Source of the DNA: Acorus gramineus
Taxonomy: Eukaryota > Streptophyta > Magnoliopsida > Acorales > Acoraceae
Assembly (NCBI GenBank): GCA_030737835.1
Contig: JAUJYN010000012.1
Coordinates: 836,688 to 900,687 of the forward strand
Direction: 5' to 3'
Length of the DNA stretch: 64,000 bases
The notes beneath the pieces were generated by a model. The model searched no databases. It was given only the letters and a program-made list of their open reading frames with translations, and was not told the DNA's origin. Shown here in pieces: positions 34,353-46,735 of this stretch (positions are counted from its first letter, which is position 1; each line of letters starts with the position of its first letter). A program made the position numbers and the translations under genes.

Positions 34353-34836
34353 GGGAAATATCCATACAAGCCCCTTCTATCTCATTGAAATGCGTATAAT
34401 CCTCTGACTTTTCTTAAAATATATCTTGTAAATTCAAATAACCCCTTGAATATTTTCATTGACAGATGATGAATATTTTAAAAATATTTCGTTTGATTAA
34501 ACCCTGCTAAAAACACAATATACTAAAAAATCCCTACAATATGTTAAAAATATGAAAAATTCTATGAAAATGACAATTTTACCCTCTCTAGATATATTAT
34601 TAAATCATATCTGAAGGGATAAAATTGTCATTACATATGATTTTTCATATTTTTAACACATTGTAGTGTATTTTAAGTATATTGTGTTTTCTACCAGGGC
34701 TAATTAAACTTAATATTCATAAAATATTCATCATCTATAAATATAAATTTTATTCAGGAGGTTATATGGATTTTAAGAAAAGCCAATGGGTTATATGGAT
34801 TTCAACCAGTTTACAGGGGTTATATGGATTTTTCCC
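34353..34836. mobile_element. Palindromic Mutator-like MITE, copy D
   Basis: The left end is GGGAAATATCCATACAAG and the right end GGTTATATGGATTTTTCCC. A perfect 9-bp duplication, TTTTTATAT, lies at 34344-34352 and 34837-34845. Both arms keep the central CAATTTTACCC / GGGATAAAATTGTC pairing. Confidence 0.9.
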
Positions 34837-34845
34837 TTTTTATAT

Positions 34846-36342
34846 TTATTCTAACTTCTCTGTTTCCTTGTGTGTTAATCCTCATTAGGTATTTATCTTG
34901 GGCTAACAAGTGAGTTTGGTGTTTCATCTCATCAAAATGGTGGTTGATTGTGGGCTCCTGAAGAAATTGAGGAGGCTGCATAACAAGATTTGATACGGTC
35001 TTCACGATCAGTGGTTAACTTAAAGGTCAGTTTTCTTCAGATGATTTAAATTTAAGCTCATGTGATCATGTAGCATACATGATTTTAAGACATCTGGATG
35101 AGGAAGTCACAAGGCATGCTTTAATATTGGTTTTGCATTCATCTAGAGTCAACCAAAGAGTCAAATTTAATTGCATCTTAACTTGGGTGAGCATCATCAC
35201 ATTGAATACACTAGATTTGAATCTTATAATACAGTTGGAATATATATTAATATGTGTTTACTTGTTTGTCTTAGCTGTGATGGTCATTAAAATATGTATC
35301 AGTGATTTAGAAAATTAGCTTTACATCGATGTCTTGCTAGATTGAAAAGTAAACATTAGATACATCTCAGATTAGGAACTCTTGGTTGTTATTAAATTAT
35401 GATGAAATTAAATATCAGTTCTTGAGATATCAATATCCAACGTTCATGGTTTCTGGTCCAGTAGTGAGAGTTCACTTACAGAGAACGTGCATGCCATACA
35501 ATCAATAATGGACAGAGAGGTAGTAAATAGACCCCTGTTTTGTGCTCTCTTATTATTTTTTTCATCTACTTGATGCCTCTCTCACCCAATAATAAATAAT
35601 GTGGACAAGAGTTCAAACATTAAGAAATGTTTTCAAGGTGTGGCAAACCCCCCCTAAAGAGAGGGTGATTAACTTTTGATATTTTCAAACCTCAGCTTTT
35701 GGAATCATATTTATTTATTTATTACTTTGGATTGATGAGATTCTCTTGAAGAGGCCTCCTTTGCCAGCAGATCATTTTTTTTCTTTTTTTTTTTTTTGGG
35801 CCAAGTACATCATAATGTAGGGTTTTATAATAAATACAAATTTAAACTTTTTGAAAATTAATAAGTCAATATTGTTGTATAAATCGCATTTATGTTTGGT
35901 TCACCTCTGGTCTAATATGTATATTTTTTAAAAATATCAATCTTATACCATTCGGGGCCGCACAAAGAGAGGTGATGGGTAATTGATGTATTATTTTTAA
36001 TTAATATTGTATATAACGGTATTTAATTTGTATATGCTAGTGGATGAAATCAAAATGATATGGATGCTAGTGGACCAGTTAAACCATTATTTCAAGATCA
36101 AAATTGGTATTATAATAACAAAGATATTCTTAACATCTTTGTAGTTGAATGATATTGTATATCATTTCAGCTTTATATATATCATGATTATATCGATCAC
36201 TAGATCACTGTCAAGGGGGGCTGATCGTTCAACTTTTTATCTGCATTTATTTTCATTGGTTGTGTTAATATGTAACAAGGTCTTTGTGTCCAAAACTTCC
36301 TCTAATTTATCTATTTAATAATTTATTTATTTACAAAAAAAT
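34846..36342. other. Intergenic, AT-rich
   Basis: No gene seen over about 1.5 kb. There is a poly-T stretch near 35780-35800 and scattered chance ORFs only. Confidence 0.45.
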
Positions 36343-36351
36343 TTCTTTTAA

Positions 36352-36890
36352 GGGAAAAATCCTTATAACCCCTTGTAAACTATTTGAAATCCATATAATC
36401 CCTTGACTTTTCCTAAAGTCCATATAACCCCCTAAAAACACCTATGTAAATCCAAATAGCTCCCTGAATTAAATTTTTGTTGACAGATTATGATTATTCT
36501 GCGAATATGATGTCTAGTTAACCTTAGCTAAAAACATAGTATATCAAAAACCCTCTATAATGTATTAAAAATACAAAAAATCTTATATAAGTGACAATTT
36601 TATTAATACGGATGAGATTTTATAATCAATCTAGAAGGGTAAAATTATCATTTATAAAAAGTTTTTCTCATTTTTAACAAGTTGTAAGGGGTTTTAGGTA
36701 TACTGTGTTTTTAGTCAGGGTTAATCAAATGGAATATTAACAGAATAATCATCATCTGTCAACAAAAAATTAACTCAGGTGGTTATTTGAATTTACATAG
36801 ATGTTTTGAGGGGGTTACATGGACTTTAGGAAAAGTTAGGGGGTTATGTAGATTTCAGATAGTTTATAGGGGGTTATTTGTATTTTCCCC
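36352..36890. mobile_element. Palindromic Mutator-like MITE, copy E
   Basis: The left end is GGGAAAAATCCTTATAACC and the right end GGGGGTTATTTGTATTTTCCCC. A perfect 9-bp duplication of mixed sequence, TTCTTTTAA, lies at 36343-36351 and 36891-36899. Full-length arm pairing as in the other copies. Confidence 0.9.
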
Positions 36891-36899
36891 TTCTTTTAA

Positions 36900-37798
36900 A
36901 TGATTTGTTCACATGTATTTTAAGTTTTTATTTCTTATTAAATCATGATGACTCCCGCATATCACGAGACTGCATTTATTCTGGCAATTTTTTTTTTAGG
37001 TTATCTTCTGATGAAGTCATGTGTAGGAAGTAATTGAACCCATGTCTCACATAATCTCTAACTTTTTTGTTTTCATAAAGTGTAATATATTTATTTTTTT
37101 GACCTATGGTTGAATTGAACCCACTTCCTCAGATTCCCACTGGGTCCAAACCCTAATTTTTTAAAAATTTTCTTTTCATGTTGTCCACTAAGTTTCTATG
37201 TATTGGCCTCCCTCATCTACATATAGAGATCGCAGAACAGGGGGGACAACATGCCTAAATTTTATTTTATTTTTTAAAAAAATAAAAACATTACAGAATC
37301 AAGTTGTCTTATTATATCTTTCTTTAGTGTTTGGTAATGCATCTTTTATTGTCATAAATGTTGAGGCCATGCAGACATTCAGCTAGATTCATGGCCTTGG
37401 GTTCTTATGTCCCATGACATGCTTATGAGCCCCCACCACTTTAAATAAGGTTTCTCTACCATTAATGCATCAAAGAAAAATCATAGGAAGTTCATCTGTA
37501 CATGGAAATATTGTTGGGACATATGCAGTAAAACTCATGACATAAGAAAATGATGTCATGAGATATACTAATATATATTGATATATATCCATCTAATGAA
37601 ATATATATTGTTATAAAAAGCGAAGTATACAATAAGTGAATAAGATATATTAATATATTTTTTCTATGAAAAAAATTAACTTTTATATATTGTAATAATA
37701 TTGTATAATACACTGTAATAATACGATGACACTACTTGAGGAGTGACTGTAGGGGTTGAGACCACTTGGGTAGTGTAGGGTTGCAAAACAGAGTGACT
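36900..37798. other. Intergenic, AT-rich
   Basis: No gene or defined repeat recognised. Confidence 0.45.
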
Positions 37799-37958
37799 TT
37801 TGCATGGATGTGATGTACATATGGTCCACATGTGGGTGCATTTGTGCAAAATCATGGAAACTGTGTTAGTTTGGACCTTTGTAGCTTGTATTTTTGCATG
37901 GATTATGATGCACGTATGGTCCACATGTGGGTGCATTTGTGCAAAATAATGGAAACTG
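37799..37958. repeat. Direct duplication, ~66-bp unit, ~94-bp period
   Basis: TTTGCATGGAT..TGATG followed by TATGGTCCACATGTGGGTGC and ATTTGTGCAAAAT.ATGGAAA occurs at about 37799-37864 and again at about 37893-37958, with few differences. Each copy contains the palindrome GGTCCACATGTGG.. around CATG. Confidence 0.8.
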
Positions 37959-37959
37959 T

Positions 37960-38915
37960 AGTGGATATGATTGGATTCAGGGTGAAATAAAGATGGTGAG
38001 CTTTTCTTCATTTGTTTATTTTATTTGCAGTCAGTCCTTACCAGAACCGACCAATTCTGTGTTTCCATCTTGTTTTTGTTAAATTTCATAGAAAAAAATC
38101 CAGCTTGTTTTGTTGTAGACCCACCTCCATTGTCTGTATCAACCTTTGTCTAATCCATATTTTTGTCTTTACATGAAAGCCACACCCTAACTTTATTTGT
38201 CCAAGACGTGTTTTGATTAAAGTCTTCACAGTTATTCTGTTTGGTTAAAAATATAGAAAATAATATTTATTTATAATATTTATGATTTTCTGTGCATAAA
38301 AATACACCTCATATTACATGGATGGGAGAAAGAAAAACAGTTGCCAAAAAAATCATCCCAATAATCAGAAACTAAAAATCAAAGAGTTGATCTTGAAATC
38401 TTTAGGGCCTAGTTTGTGAAGTCAATTTTTTTCTCACTTTGGATGATTAATTGGAAGATCAATTTTTTTCTCACTGTGAATTCACTTTTTAGTTATAAAT
38501 GTTATTTTAAAGTAATTTTTGAAATCACAAGAAAAAAGAACCTTTTGATAATCAATTTTTAAAAGTCTTTTTTTATTTGGAAATAATATTTGTTTATATT
38601 TTTATAAATATTATCAATTTTCAAAATAATAATTGTTTGTAAAAAGTTCCTGCACATTGTGCATTCTGAAAGTTATTAAAAAACACAATCAATTTTCAAA
38701 TAAAAAAAAAAAGAATTAGGAGAAACAAAACATAGTGAAATTTCACAATATTCAAACCAGACAAAGGAGGTACAAAAAACACTGTGCTCGCACGTCTTTC
38801 TGAAGTCCTTTTTTATTTGCCTCTATTGTTTTAAATATTTTTAAATGCATATTCTTGTATTACTTTTTAAGAAAAGAAAACTAATACTTTTAAGCAGCTT
38901 TTATAAAAAGCTCTT
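37960..38915. other. Intergenic, AT-rich
   Basis: A GGGCCTAGTTTGTGAAG sequence at about 38405 looks like a MITE terminus, but no matching partner end was found. No gene seen. Confidence 0.4.
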
Positions 38916-38920
38916 TTCAT

Positions 38921-39422
38921 GAAAAAAAAATTCATATAACCCTTATAAGCTGTCTGAAATCTATATAACCTCTCGACATTTTGTGAAGTCCATTTAACCC
39001 CCTAAAAAACATCTATGTGAATCTAATAGTTCTTTGAATTAAATTTTTATTGATAGATTAAGATCATTCTATGAATATTTTATCCGGTTAATCCTATCTA
39101 AAAACATAATATACTAAAACGTTTCTACAATGTATTAAAAAAATGAAAAATCTTACGTAAATGATGTTTCCCATTCGGATAGGGTTTTCTAATAAATCCA
39201 AGAGATAAAATAGTCATTTATAGAGGGTTTTTTGTACTTTTAATCAATTAAAGACGGTTTCGGTATATTGTGTTTTTAGTCGGGATTAACCAAACAGAAT
39301 ATTCATAGAAATATTCTTCATCTGTCGACGAAAGTTTAACTAAGGGGGTAATATGGACTTTCAAAAAAGTCAAAGAGTTACATGCATTTCAAGCGGTTTA
39401 AGGGGGTTATTTGGATTTTCCC
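38921..39422. mobile_element. Palindromic Mutator-like MITE, copy F
   Basis: The left end GAAAAAAAAATTCATATAAC and right end GGGGGTTATTTGGATTTTCCC are recognisable, with internal CATTTAACCCCC and GATGTTTCCCATT arm sequences. No target duplication is visible, so this may be an older copy or one with an altered left end. Confidence 0.8.
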
Positions 39423-40077
39423 TATACAAAAATAATTTTTATAACTAAAAAATCGGTTACTCATTTCTTTTTGTGTTTTTCTTTACATTGTAATGACACA
39501 AAGTCTAATAGCTATCACTATTTCAGGTTATTATATTCCCCAAACCATGGGCAAAAAGAATGCTACATGAACACTTGCAACCGTCAAACAAAAACGTAAT
39601 CCTGATCGTCCATTGGTTGGTCCCAACACATTGGACCGCCGGCAAAAGAACCTTATTTGAAAAAACCTCACCAATCAGACGGTCAGAAAAGCAGTTCTTC
39701 CCTTTCCGATCCGAAAACCTTGTGACGTGGTTTTAAATAGATTCCTCCTTTTGATGCCCTCCGAGGAGAAAACACGTGAAACCGTCCCCTGGTGACTCTC
39801 GGTGACCATAACTGAATAACACGTACGGTTCAGATGCGAAGAACTTTGTAATGGACGGCGTCAAAGGGAGGTGAAAAGTGAGTTCACTATAAGGATGGTG
39901 TACTGGTCAGTTTCTTTTAAACGATTGATTTATTTCTTTAATACCTCGATTTATTAAAAATAAATTAAATTAAATTAAACCCTCTCAAAAACCCCCCTTC
40001 GTCGTCTTCTCTTCTGTTTCTTCACTTCAATTTCTCGCCGAAACCCTTCGCCGTCGCCAACTCCTCCTCCGGCTCCG
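39423..40077 (+). promoter_or_regulatory. Upstream region of the RPK2-like gene
   Basis: No gene is present. CACGT-containing words (ACACGTGAAACC near 39772, ACACGTACGG near 39818) and a CCTCTC/CTTC-rich leader near 39980-40060 mark the likely promoter and 5' UTR. No clear TATA box. Confidence 0.4.
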
Positions 40078-43000
40078 ATGCCGCCGCCGTCGCCGTCTCA
40101 TACGGTGGCTCTTCTCCTCCGCTTCCTCGCCGCCTTCGCCGCCGCATACGGGTCCTCCTCCTCCTCCTCCATTGAAGCCGACATAGCTTCCCTTCTCGAC
40201 TTCAAAGCCTCCGTCACTTCTGACCCGTCGAACCTCCTCTCCGACTGGGACCCCGACCGGATCAGCCACTGCTCCTGGTCCGGTGTCGCCTGCGACCGCC
40301 TCTCCGGCCGCGTGAGGTCACTCTCGTTCTCCGGCGCCGCCATCTCCGGAACCTTATCTCCGTCTCTCGCCAACCTGACGTCTCTCGAGGTCCTGAACCT
40401 CCGGGGGAACAACTTCTCCGGCCGAATCCCCGGCTTCATCGGCGGCGGCGGCCTCCCCCGCCTCTGGTCGCTCGATCTCTCCCGCAACTCCTTCTCCGGA
40501 TGGATCCCCGACCGTCTGATCGGCGCCGCTCCCTCGCTCGAGTCCATCGATCTCTCGCGCAACCTCCTCTCCGGCCCGATCCGGATCGGCCGCGTCTGTC
40601 GCTCTCTCGTCCACCTGAGACTCTCCCGCAACTTTTTAACGGGTCGGATCCCGCCCGAGATCGGGGGATGCGCGAATCTCGAGACGGTGAAGCTCGACGG
40701 GAACGTCCTCGAGGGGCCGATCCCGCCGGAGGCGGGCCGGCTGGCCGGACTCCGGGTTCTGGACGTCTCGCGGAACAGCCTCACCGGCCGGATCCCCGGT
40801 GAGCTCGGCCGGTGCCTCCGTCTGTCCGTTCTAGTCCTGTCCGACCCGACCGATGAGTCTTCAGAATTCAACGCGTTCGTCGGCGGTGTCCCCTCGGAAG
40901 TCGCGGCGATCCCGAATCTCGAGGCGCTGTGGGCCCCGAGAGCGAACATTGATGGGGGAATCCCCGACGGGTGGGGCAACAGCGGCGCGTGCGGGCTCCG
41001 AGTGCTCAATCTGGCCCGCAATTACTTGTCGGGCCCGGTCCCGGAGACTCTCGGGCTGTGCCGCAACCTATCCGTGCTCGACCTGAGCTCGAACGGACTC
41101 GACGGACAATTCGAATCGACATTTCCATACGCCGTTCACTTGAACGTCAGCCGCAACTCGTTTTTGGGGCCTCTGCCGGGTCTTACCGTGCCGGACGATC
41201 ATGGCTTCAATTCATCGAACACTAACTACTGTTCATACCTTCTTCGGCTTGCTCGGTTTGATGCACCATCTGAGCTTGTGTTCGATGAGGATCCGTCGGT
41301 AATTCATGATTTCAGCTGGAACGGCTTTTCGGGTCCGGTCCCATCGCTCTCGCTTGGACCCAATGCGACCTCATACGCGTTGTTGTTGAACAACAACAGT
41401 TTGAATGGCTCGCTGAAGCCATCGCATTTCGCCGCATGTGAAAATCTGGGAAGCTTTGCAGTCGATCTGAGCACAAATCGGATGACCGGGGACATCCCTC
41501 CCCGGTCCGTCCTCGAATGCTCGCGGTTGAAGAGCTTCCGAGCCGCTTATAACCAGTTCGAAGGGCCTCTCCCGCCGGGCATCGCAGCTTCAAAATCCGT
41601 GGTGCGTATCGACTTTCGAGGCAACCGATTCAGCGGAACCCTCCCAGCCCAACTCGGGGAACTGAAGAACCTCAAATGGGCTCTCTTTGGGGGGAATGAA
41701 TTGATGGGCGAAATCCCACCGCAGCTCGGCGATGCGCGCTCGCTCATTGTGTTGGATCTCTCCCGGAACATGCTGTCGGGTGGAATTCCCTCGAGTCTTG
41801 GCAATGCGAGAGACCTTGAAGTGGTTCTGCTCGATCACAATCGGTTCTCCGGAGAAATCCCTTCGACATTCACTACTCTGTCCAACCTCACCCAGCTAGA
41901 CGTCTCTTACAACAACCTCTCTGGATACATACCCCCTCTCGCGCACTCTATCGACTGCAACCTCTTCAAAGGCAACACCTTTCTTCAACCATGCCTAACG
42001 CAGGACTCAATTCCCCCAGCTGGGCTTCCTCTCCCACTCGATGTGAATGGCTTGGGAGACGGAAAGGGTCGAATCAAGTCAGTGGTGATAGCCTCTGTTG
42101 TCTCAGCTTCTGTGGTTTTGCTCGTCCTTCTAGTGCTGGTCCTCCTCCTGATCCGCAGGCGTAGGAGACTCGTCCGAGTCGCCACCATAAGGCGTAAAGC
42201 CGTGGTGACCTTCACGACCGAAGTCCCCACCGAGCTGAGCTACGAAAACGTCGTCCGCGCGACAGGCAACTTCAGCGTCCGGAACCTGATCGGGATGGGC
42301 GGCTTCGGCGCGACCTACAAAGCTGAATTGTCCCCCGGATTCTTGGTCGCCGTGAAGAGGCTCTCCATGGGGAGGTTCCAGGGCCTCCAGCAGTTCGACG
42401 CGGAGATCCGCACGTTGGGCCGGATCCGGCACAAGAACCTGGTGACCCTCGTCGGGTACCACACGGGTGATGCCTCCGATACGTTCCTCATATACAACTA
42501 CCTCTCCGGCGGGAATCTGGAGATGTTCATCAAGTCTGGGAAGAACGCGCAGTGGCCCGTGGTTCACAAGATCGCCTTGAACGTCGCCCAGGCGTTGGCC
42601 TACTTGCACTATTCGTGCGAGCCGAGGATCGTCCACAGGTAAGCCTGTCAACGGTCAGATATCTTAATATTGATATGGGGTATTAATATTTGAATTTGAA
42701 TCTCTTCGGATTCAAAGGGGATACTGATATTTTTCTTATAATTAACACAAATACGGACACTAGTTTGGCTTATGTAATTTTACAATTTATATTTGATTCG
42801 AATAAATTTGGGAGCTGATGTATTGGCATCCGTATTCACTCTCAATATTCGAATATCAGATAATTTCTTATTTTTCGTATACGCATTTAGAATGGAACGG
42901 ATAATTGACAGGCTTATTCACAGGGACATCAAGCCGAGCAACATCTTGCTCGACGATGACCTCAACGCTTATCTCTCCGATTTTGGGCTCGCGAGGCTCT

Positions 43001-43389
43001 TGGAGGTCTCGGAGACGCACGCGACAACAGACGTGGCTGGGACATTCGGGTACGTGGCCCCCGAATACGCGACGACTTGCAGGGTGTCCGATAAGGCGGA
43101 CGTGTACAGCTTCGGGGTCGTGCTTCTGGAGCTGATGTCAGGGAAGAGGTCGCTGGACCCGTCGTTCTCCAAGTACGGGAACGGGTTCAACATCGTGTCG
43201 TGGGCGAAGTTATTGATCAAGGAGGGCCAACAATCCGAGGCCTTCTCGCCGCCTTTGTGGGCGGGGGGTCCCAAGGACCGGTTGGTAGGGATGTTGAGGA
43301 TCGCATCAGCGTGCACGATGGAGTCAGTCACGGGTAGGCCGATGATGAAGCAGGTCGTCGAGAAGCTGAAGCGTTTGAAGAGCTATTGA
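40078..43389 (+). CDS. RPK2: LRR receptor-like protein kinase, RPK2/TOAD2 type
   Basis: Two exons: 40078-42638 and 42924-43389, 1008 residues, joined as VH(R)|DIKPSN. Order: signal peptide (1 to ~25); LRRNT with CSWSGVACD; about 20 LRRs split by an island near residues 370-410; juxtamembrane region; transmembrane helix about 668-692 ([20 protein letters not shown]) with RRRRR stop-transfer; kinase with [10 protein letters not shown] loop, VAVK Lys near 760, HRD 853-855, DFG 873-875 and VAPEY. All catalytic residues are present. The kinase ([40 protein letters not shown]) matches the RPK2 class, which in Arabidopsis acts in CLE peptide signalling in meristem, anther and embryo development at the plasma membrane. 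The intron is 285 bp. GC is very high over LRR exon 1. The exact orthologue (RPK2 against a close paralogue) is inferred. Confidence 0.9.
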
Positions 43390-43784
43390 GTCATAGCAGA
43401 ATTTGGAGGTCCATCAAAAGCGCGAATGGGTGCAGGCTCTTCTTCCACGGCTTTGTAATGCCGAGGTGAGCAATAAATGAATCACTCTTTCATTGGTTTT
43501 GTTTACGCAAATCAATTTTTCATTCCATCATACGATTATGATAAGCAATTGATGTCTAATAAGGCCTCTTGTGATTGTGTTCTTCATACAGAGTAGCAGC
43601 AATTTTTGTCTGTACATAGTCACGAAAGCAAAAAGAATGGATCGGCCTATCCAAATGTAGGGGGAGAACAAAGAGGGGTATTCCATTTTTCCTTTCAAGA
43701 TATACATGTTTTCTTTAGATATATTCGTTCGTCGTTTAAAATGAGAAATAGAACTAAAAGCGTGATGAAACAATAACTTTCATT
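43390..43784. other. RPK2-like 3' UTR and intergenic DNA
   Basis: Probable 3' UTR; AATAAATGAATC near 43472 could serve as a poly-A signal. No other gene. Confidence 0.45.
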
Positions 43785-43787
43785 TTA

Positions 43788-44032
43788 GGCTATAGGTTTG
43801 GAAACGAGGTTTGTGATGCTTTTTTTTTTTCAAGAAGTTGAGTTCTCCAATCTCGTTTTTCAATTGAAAAAAAAAATTGTTGTTTAATTAAAAGCTGTAA
43901 ACACTTTTTTGTAAAAATATATTCAAAAGTTAGTTTTTCCTTAATATCTGTAAAAACAGTTTCTTGTAAACTTAATTTTAAATCCAACTTTTGAAGAAAA
44001 ACTAACTTTCAAAATCATTTCTAAACGGGGCC
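43788..44032. mobile_element. Possible PIF/Harbinger-like MITE
   Basis: The left GGCTATAGGTTTGGAAACGA and the reverse complement of the right end, GGCCCCGTTTAGAAATGA, are roughly inverted repeats. Flanks TTA and TAA do not match exactly. Weak. Confidence 0.35.
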
Positions 44033-44035
44033 TAA

Positions 44036-44570
44036 GTATAATCTCTTTTCTAGCCCACTGGTTCACACATATTTTAATTTTTTTTTAAATAATATATGTA
44101 TATATGTTTTTATAAAAAAAATAAAATATATATTCTAATAAATTGCATATATCTATTTATAAAAAATGTTAAAAAATTTCTAACAAAATATATATATATA
44201 TATATATATAATGTAAATATATGATGCTAATGAGATATGTGAGACTGAAATTAAGGTTAAAAAATAACCGTAAACAACTCTGCCATGTATTGTATGTACT
44301 GTAGAACATGATGATCCAAGAACAACCCCTTTGAAACTCTTAAAAAATGGTTCTTCTAAAAGTTCGATAGAGAAGTTACAATGAAATTTTCAAGACGCTC
44401 CATCATTAATCTGATATCCAGATTTCCTTTTCTTTTCATAATTCCCTTCTTATCTTTTTTTTTTTTTCTTTTCTTGCTACTTTCACTTGATGATGCATAC
44501 ATAACCCATGATATTGCACTTACTCATTATGCATCAAATTCAAGTTGTGGACATGCATCTAACATCCCCT
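44036..44570. other. Intergenic with (TA)n run
   Basis: AT-rich DNA with a TA microsatellite at about 44190-44211. The right end is probably 3' UTR of the minus-strand gene that follows. Confidence 0.5.
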
Positions 44571-45802
44571 TCAGGAATTGTAGGACAAGCGTGAGAGCCT
44601 TCTCCGGAGCTCATATCCAAGCATCTCACCTTTACTGTGACTGCGATGTCGTTGGCCCTCGCCGTCTCCGTTGAAGCAGTACGCCGGTGCCTGCCACTCC
44701 GACCGATCGAGCATCGGACCCACCTCGAATGTCATCACGTGTGAGGTTATGCCTACAAACATCAACAAAGTGCTTCCAATTCAACAATAAGTTCATTATC
44801 CAGTGTGAATTACCATCACTGTTACCATTAATGTTGCAATTAGGGGTGCAATTTGAACAGGTTATATCCAATATTACTTGGGTTAGCATTTTTAGTAGTT
44901 GAGTTCAACCCAAATTTAAGTGAACCTGGTCTCTATTTAAGCTGGATTAGGTTAAGGATTCATTTTAGGCTAAGGACCTAGATGGAGAACTATTACTCTC
45001 GAATTCAATTATGATAAAAAATTTATGAACAAACATAAAAAAGTAAACATAAAATAGATCTCGTTTTAAGTTTATAAATAATTATTTATGAATTATTATT
45101 TATAAATAATACTTCGAAGCAAAAGTTCTCTTATGAACACGTATCATAGGATACCTTTTACTTCGAAATGATTCCTGTCGCAAAGGATTTCAAACCCATT
45201 TTCCCAGGTGTTTCTATCTAACAAGATGGAGAATAAACATCAAACTGATCTTAAAATTGAGTTTAAATTTAACCCAATCAAACCCAACCCTTTCAAGTTT
45301 TACAAACCAAATGATCCTTACCATCATAGAAATCCCATCGAACAGGCCTCCCAGTGACGACATCCTCATAGTACCAAATGAAGTCCAGCTTCTCCCACAA
45401 ATGACAGAAAAACCCATCCGTATGAACCCGTCCGAGGTACTTAGCCTCCCCCGCCATGAAGTCGGGCCGGGGAACCCCAACCCCGAAATACATGGTCTCG
45501 CAAGTCGGGCCGTCGTCACCGAGCGTGTAGTAGTAGGAGGTCCCGTTGTCCCACTCGACGTCGTGGAGCCTCGGCCCGAGCTGCTTCTGCATCAGGTTCA
45601 CGTTCCGACCCGCGGGCCAGTCGTACCAGAGGTCCGTTATCTGAAGCCGCCCGGTGGTCGTCAGGTTCATGTAGAGGACGGCGTGGAACCTGTCGGGCCA
45701 CGGCGACGGATTCGGCATCGGATCATCCTCACCGTCCGTTCGGTGGACCCGCAGGAGGAGGCACGCGAAGAGGACGGCCGAGATGTGGCTCCTGCTCGTC
45801 AT
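44571..45802 (-). CDS. Conserved secreted plant protein (WYDWPxGRN family, uncharacterised)
   Basis: Two exons on the minus strand: 45802-45322 and 44752-44571, 220 residues. The junction reads DFYD|GITSHVMTFEVG, with donor GTAAGG and acceptor TTTGTAG. A hydrophobic N-terminus (SHISAVLFACLLL) suggests a signal peptide. Landmarks are PWPDRFHAVLYMNLT, LWYDWPAGRN, LEW-like VEWDNGTSYYYTL, FCHLWEKLDFIWYYEDV and EWQAPAYCF. This matches a plant family that includes Arabidopsis At4g14100 and At3g23760, as I recall annotated loosely as 'transferase, transferring glycosyl groups'; no activity is established to my knowledge. An A-run of about 20 nt directly precedes the ATG. The C-terminal ~35 residues after AYCF look family-divergent. 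Confidence 0.82.
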
Positions 45803-46505
45803 TTTTTTTTTTTTTTTTTGCTATCTCATCGTGATGCGTGCGCTTTCTTTTTTTATTTTTAAATAGTGTTTTTGATATATTGTCTCACCGGTGATGATAA
45901 GGTTTATGACGCCCCGTGTGGTTGGGGAATAGATGGTGGTAAACGAGGAGAATGATAGTTTTGAAAAGATTGAAATAATGGAGAATTTATGTGTTAAAAT
46001 GAACCGGTATAAAGAGATACGGATTGTAATCAATCTTTAGAATTAAGTTATTCTATATTATTCAATTCATTTGAATATGCGGGTCAAATCAACCGTATCA
46101 TCTATTATAAATCAATTATTTTTTTATATTTTATATATCATTTTTTACGCTTTTTTTTACATTTTATGTGGACAAAAAAATTTTTATTATTATGTATCAA
46201 AATGTGAATAATTATAAACATAATCAACCGGTTAAAAAATTACTTTGTCTTTATTTATAAACATCAGAATAACTTATTTCGAAAAGCTTTCGAGACGGTT
46301 AGTGGAGGGCCTCGTGGATAAGGTTGTGACAACCATTCGTTTTGTGCTGACATGGCACGGCTAACGTTTGTTGGGCTTGTGGGCTGAGGATTGCTTGAGA
46401 TGTTGGTATGGTTCATACCCGGCCCATATTATAGGTCTCTTCAGCTTCTGGCCCATTTTGGCCCAATGCAAGACCTCGATAAGAGTACCATTGCAAATGG
46501 GTGTC
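45803..46505. other. Intergenic
   Basis: Upstream region of the minus-strand secreted-protein gene; no clear TATA box identified. No other gene. Confidence 0.45.
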
Positions 46506-46508
46506 TTA

Positions 46509-46732
46509 GGTTGCGTTTAGTTGTACAATTGTAAAATTAATCTTGGACAAATATTGGATTTAAAGCTAATTTGTGGGAAGTTAGAGATTCTGGAAAACTC
46601 GGGTTTCGAGCATTTTTTTCACAAAAATCTGGGTACAGTTTTTTGCTCCAATTTTTCTGTTTGAAAACGGATTTAAAAAAAACAGCTTCATGTAAATCCA
46701 AAAACTGCACAAACTTATTTTCAAACAGTGCC
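46509..46732. mobile_element. Short PIF/Harbinger-like MITE, TTA duplication
   Basis: The left end GGTTGCGTTTAGTTG and the reverse complement of the right end GGCACTGTTTGAAAA are imperfect inverted repeats. TTA flanks both sides (46506-46508 and 46733-46735). 224 bp, non-coding. Confidence 0.5.
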
Positions 46733-46735
46733 TTA

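Noticed and set aside
40098..41021. 307-codon minus-strand frame
   Set aside because: Antisense shadow of the GC-rich LRR exon; its periodic Pro/Arg/Ser pattern mirrors the LRR repeats.
44381..44674. Plus-strand ORF with a hydrophobic stretch (97 codons)
   Set aside because: It overlaps the second exon and intron of the minus-strand secreted-protein gene; the hydrophobic part comes from a T-rich stretch.
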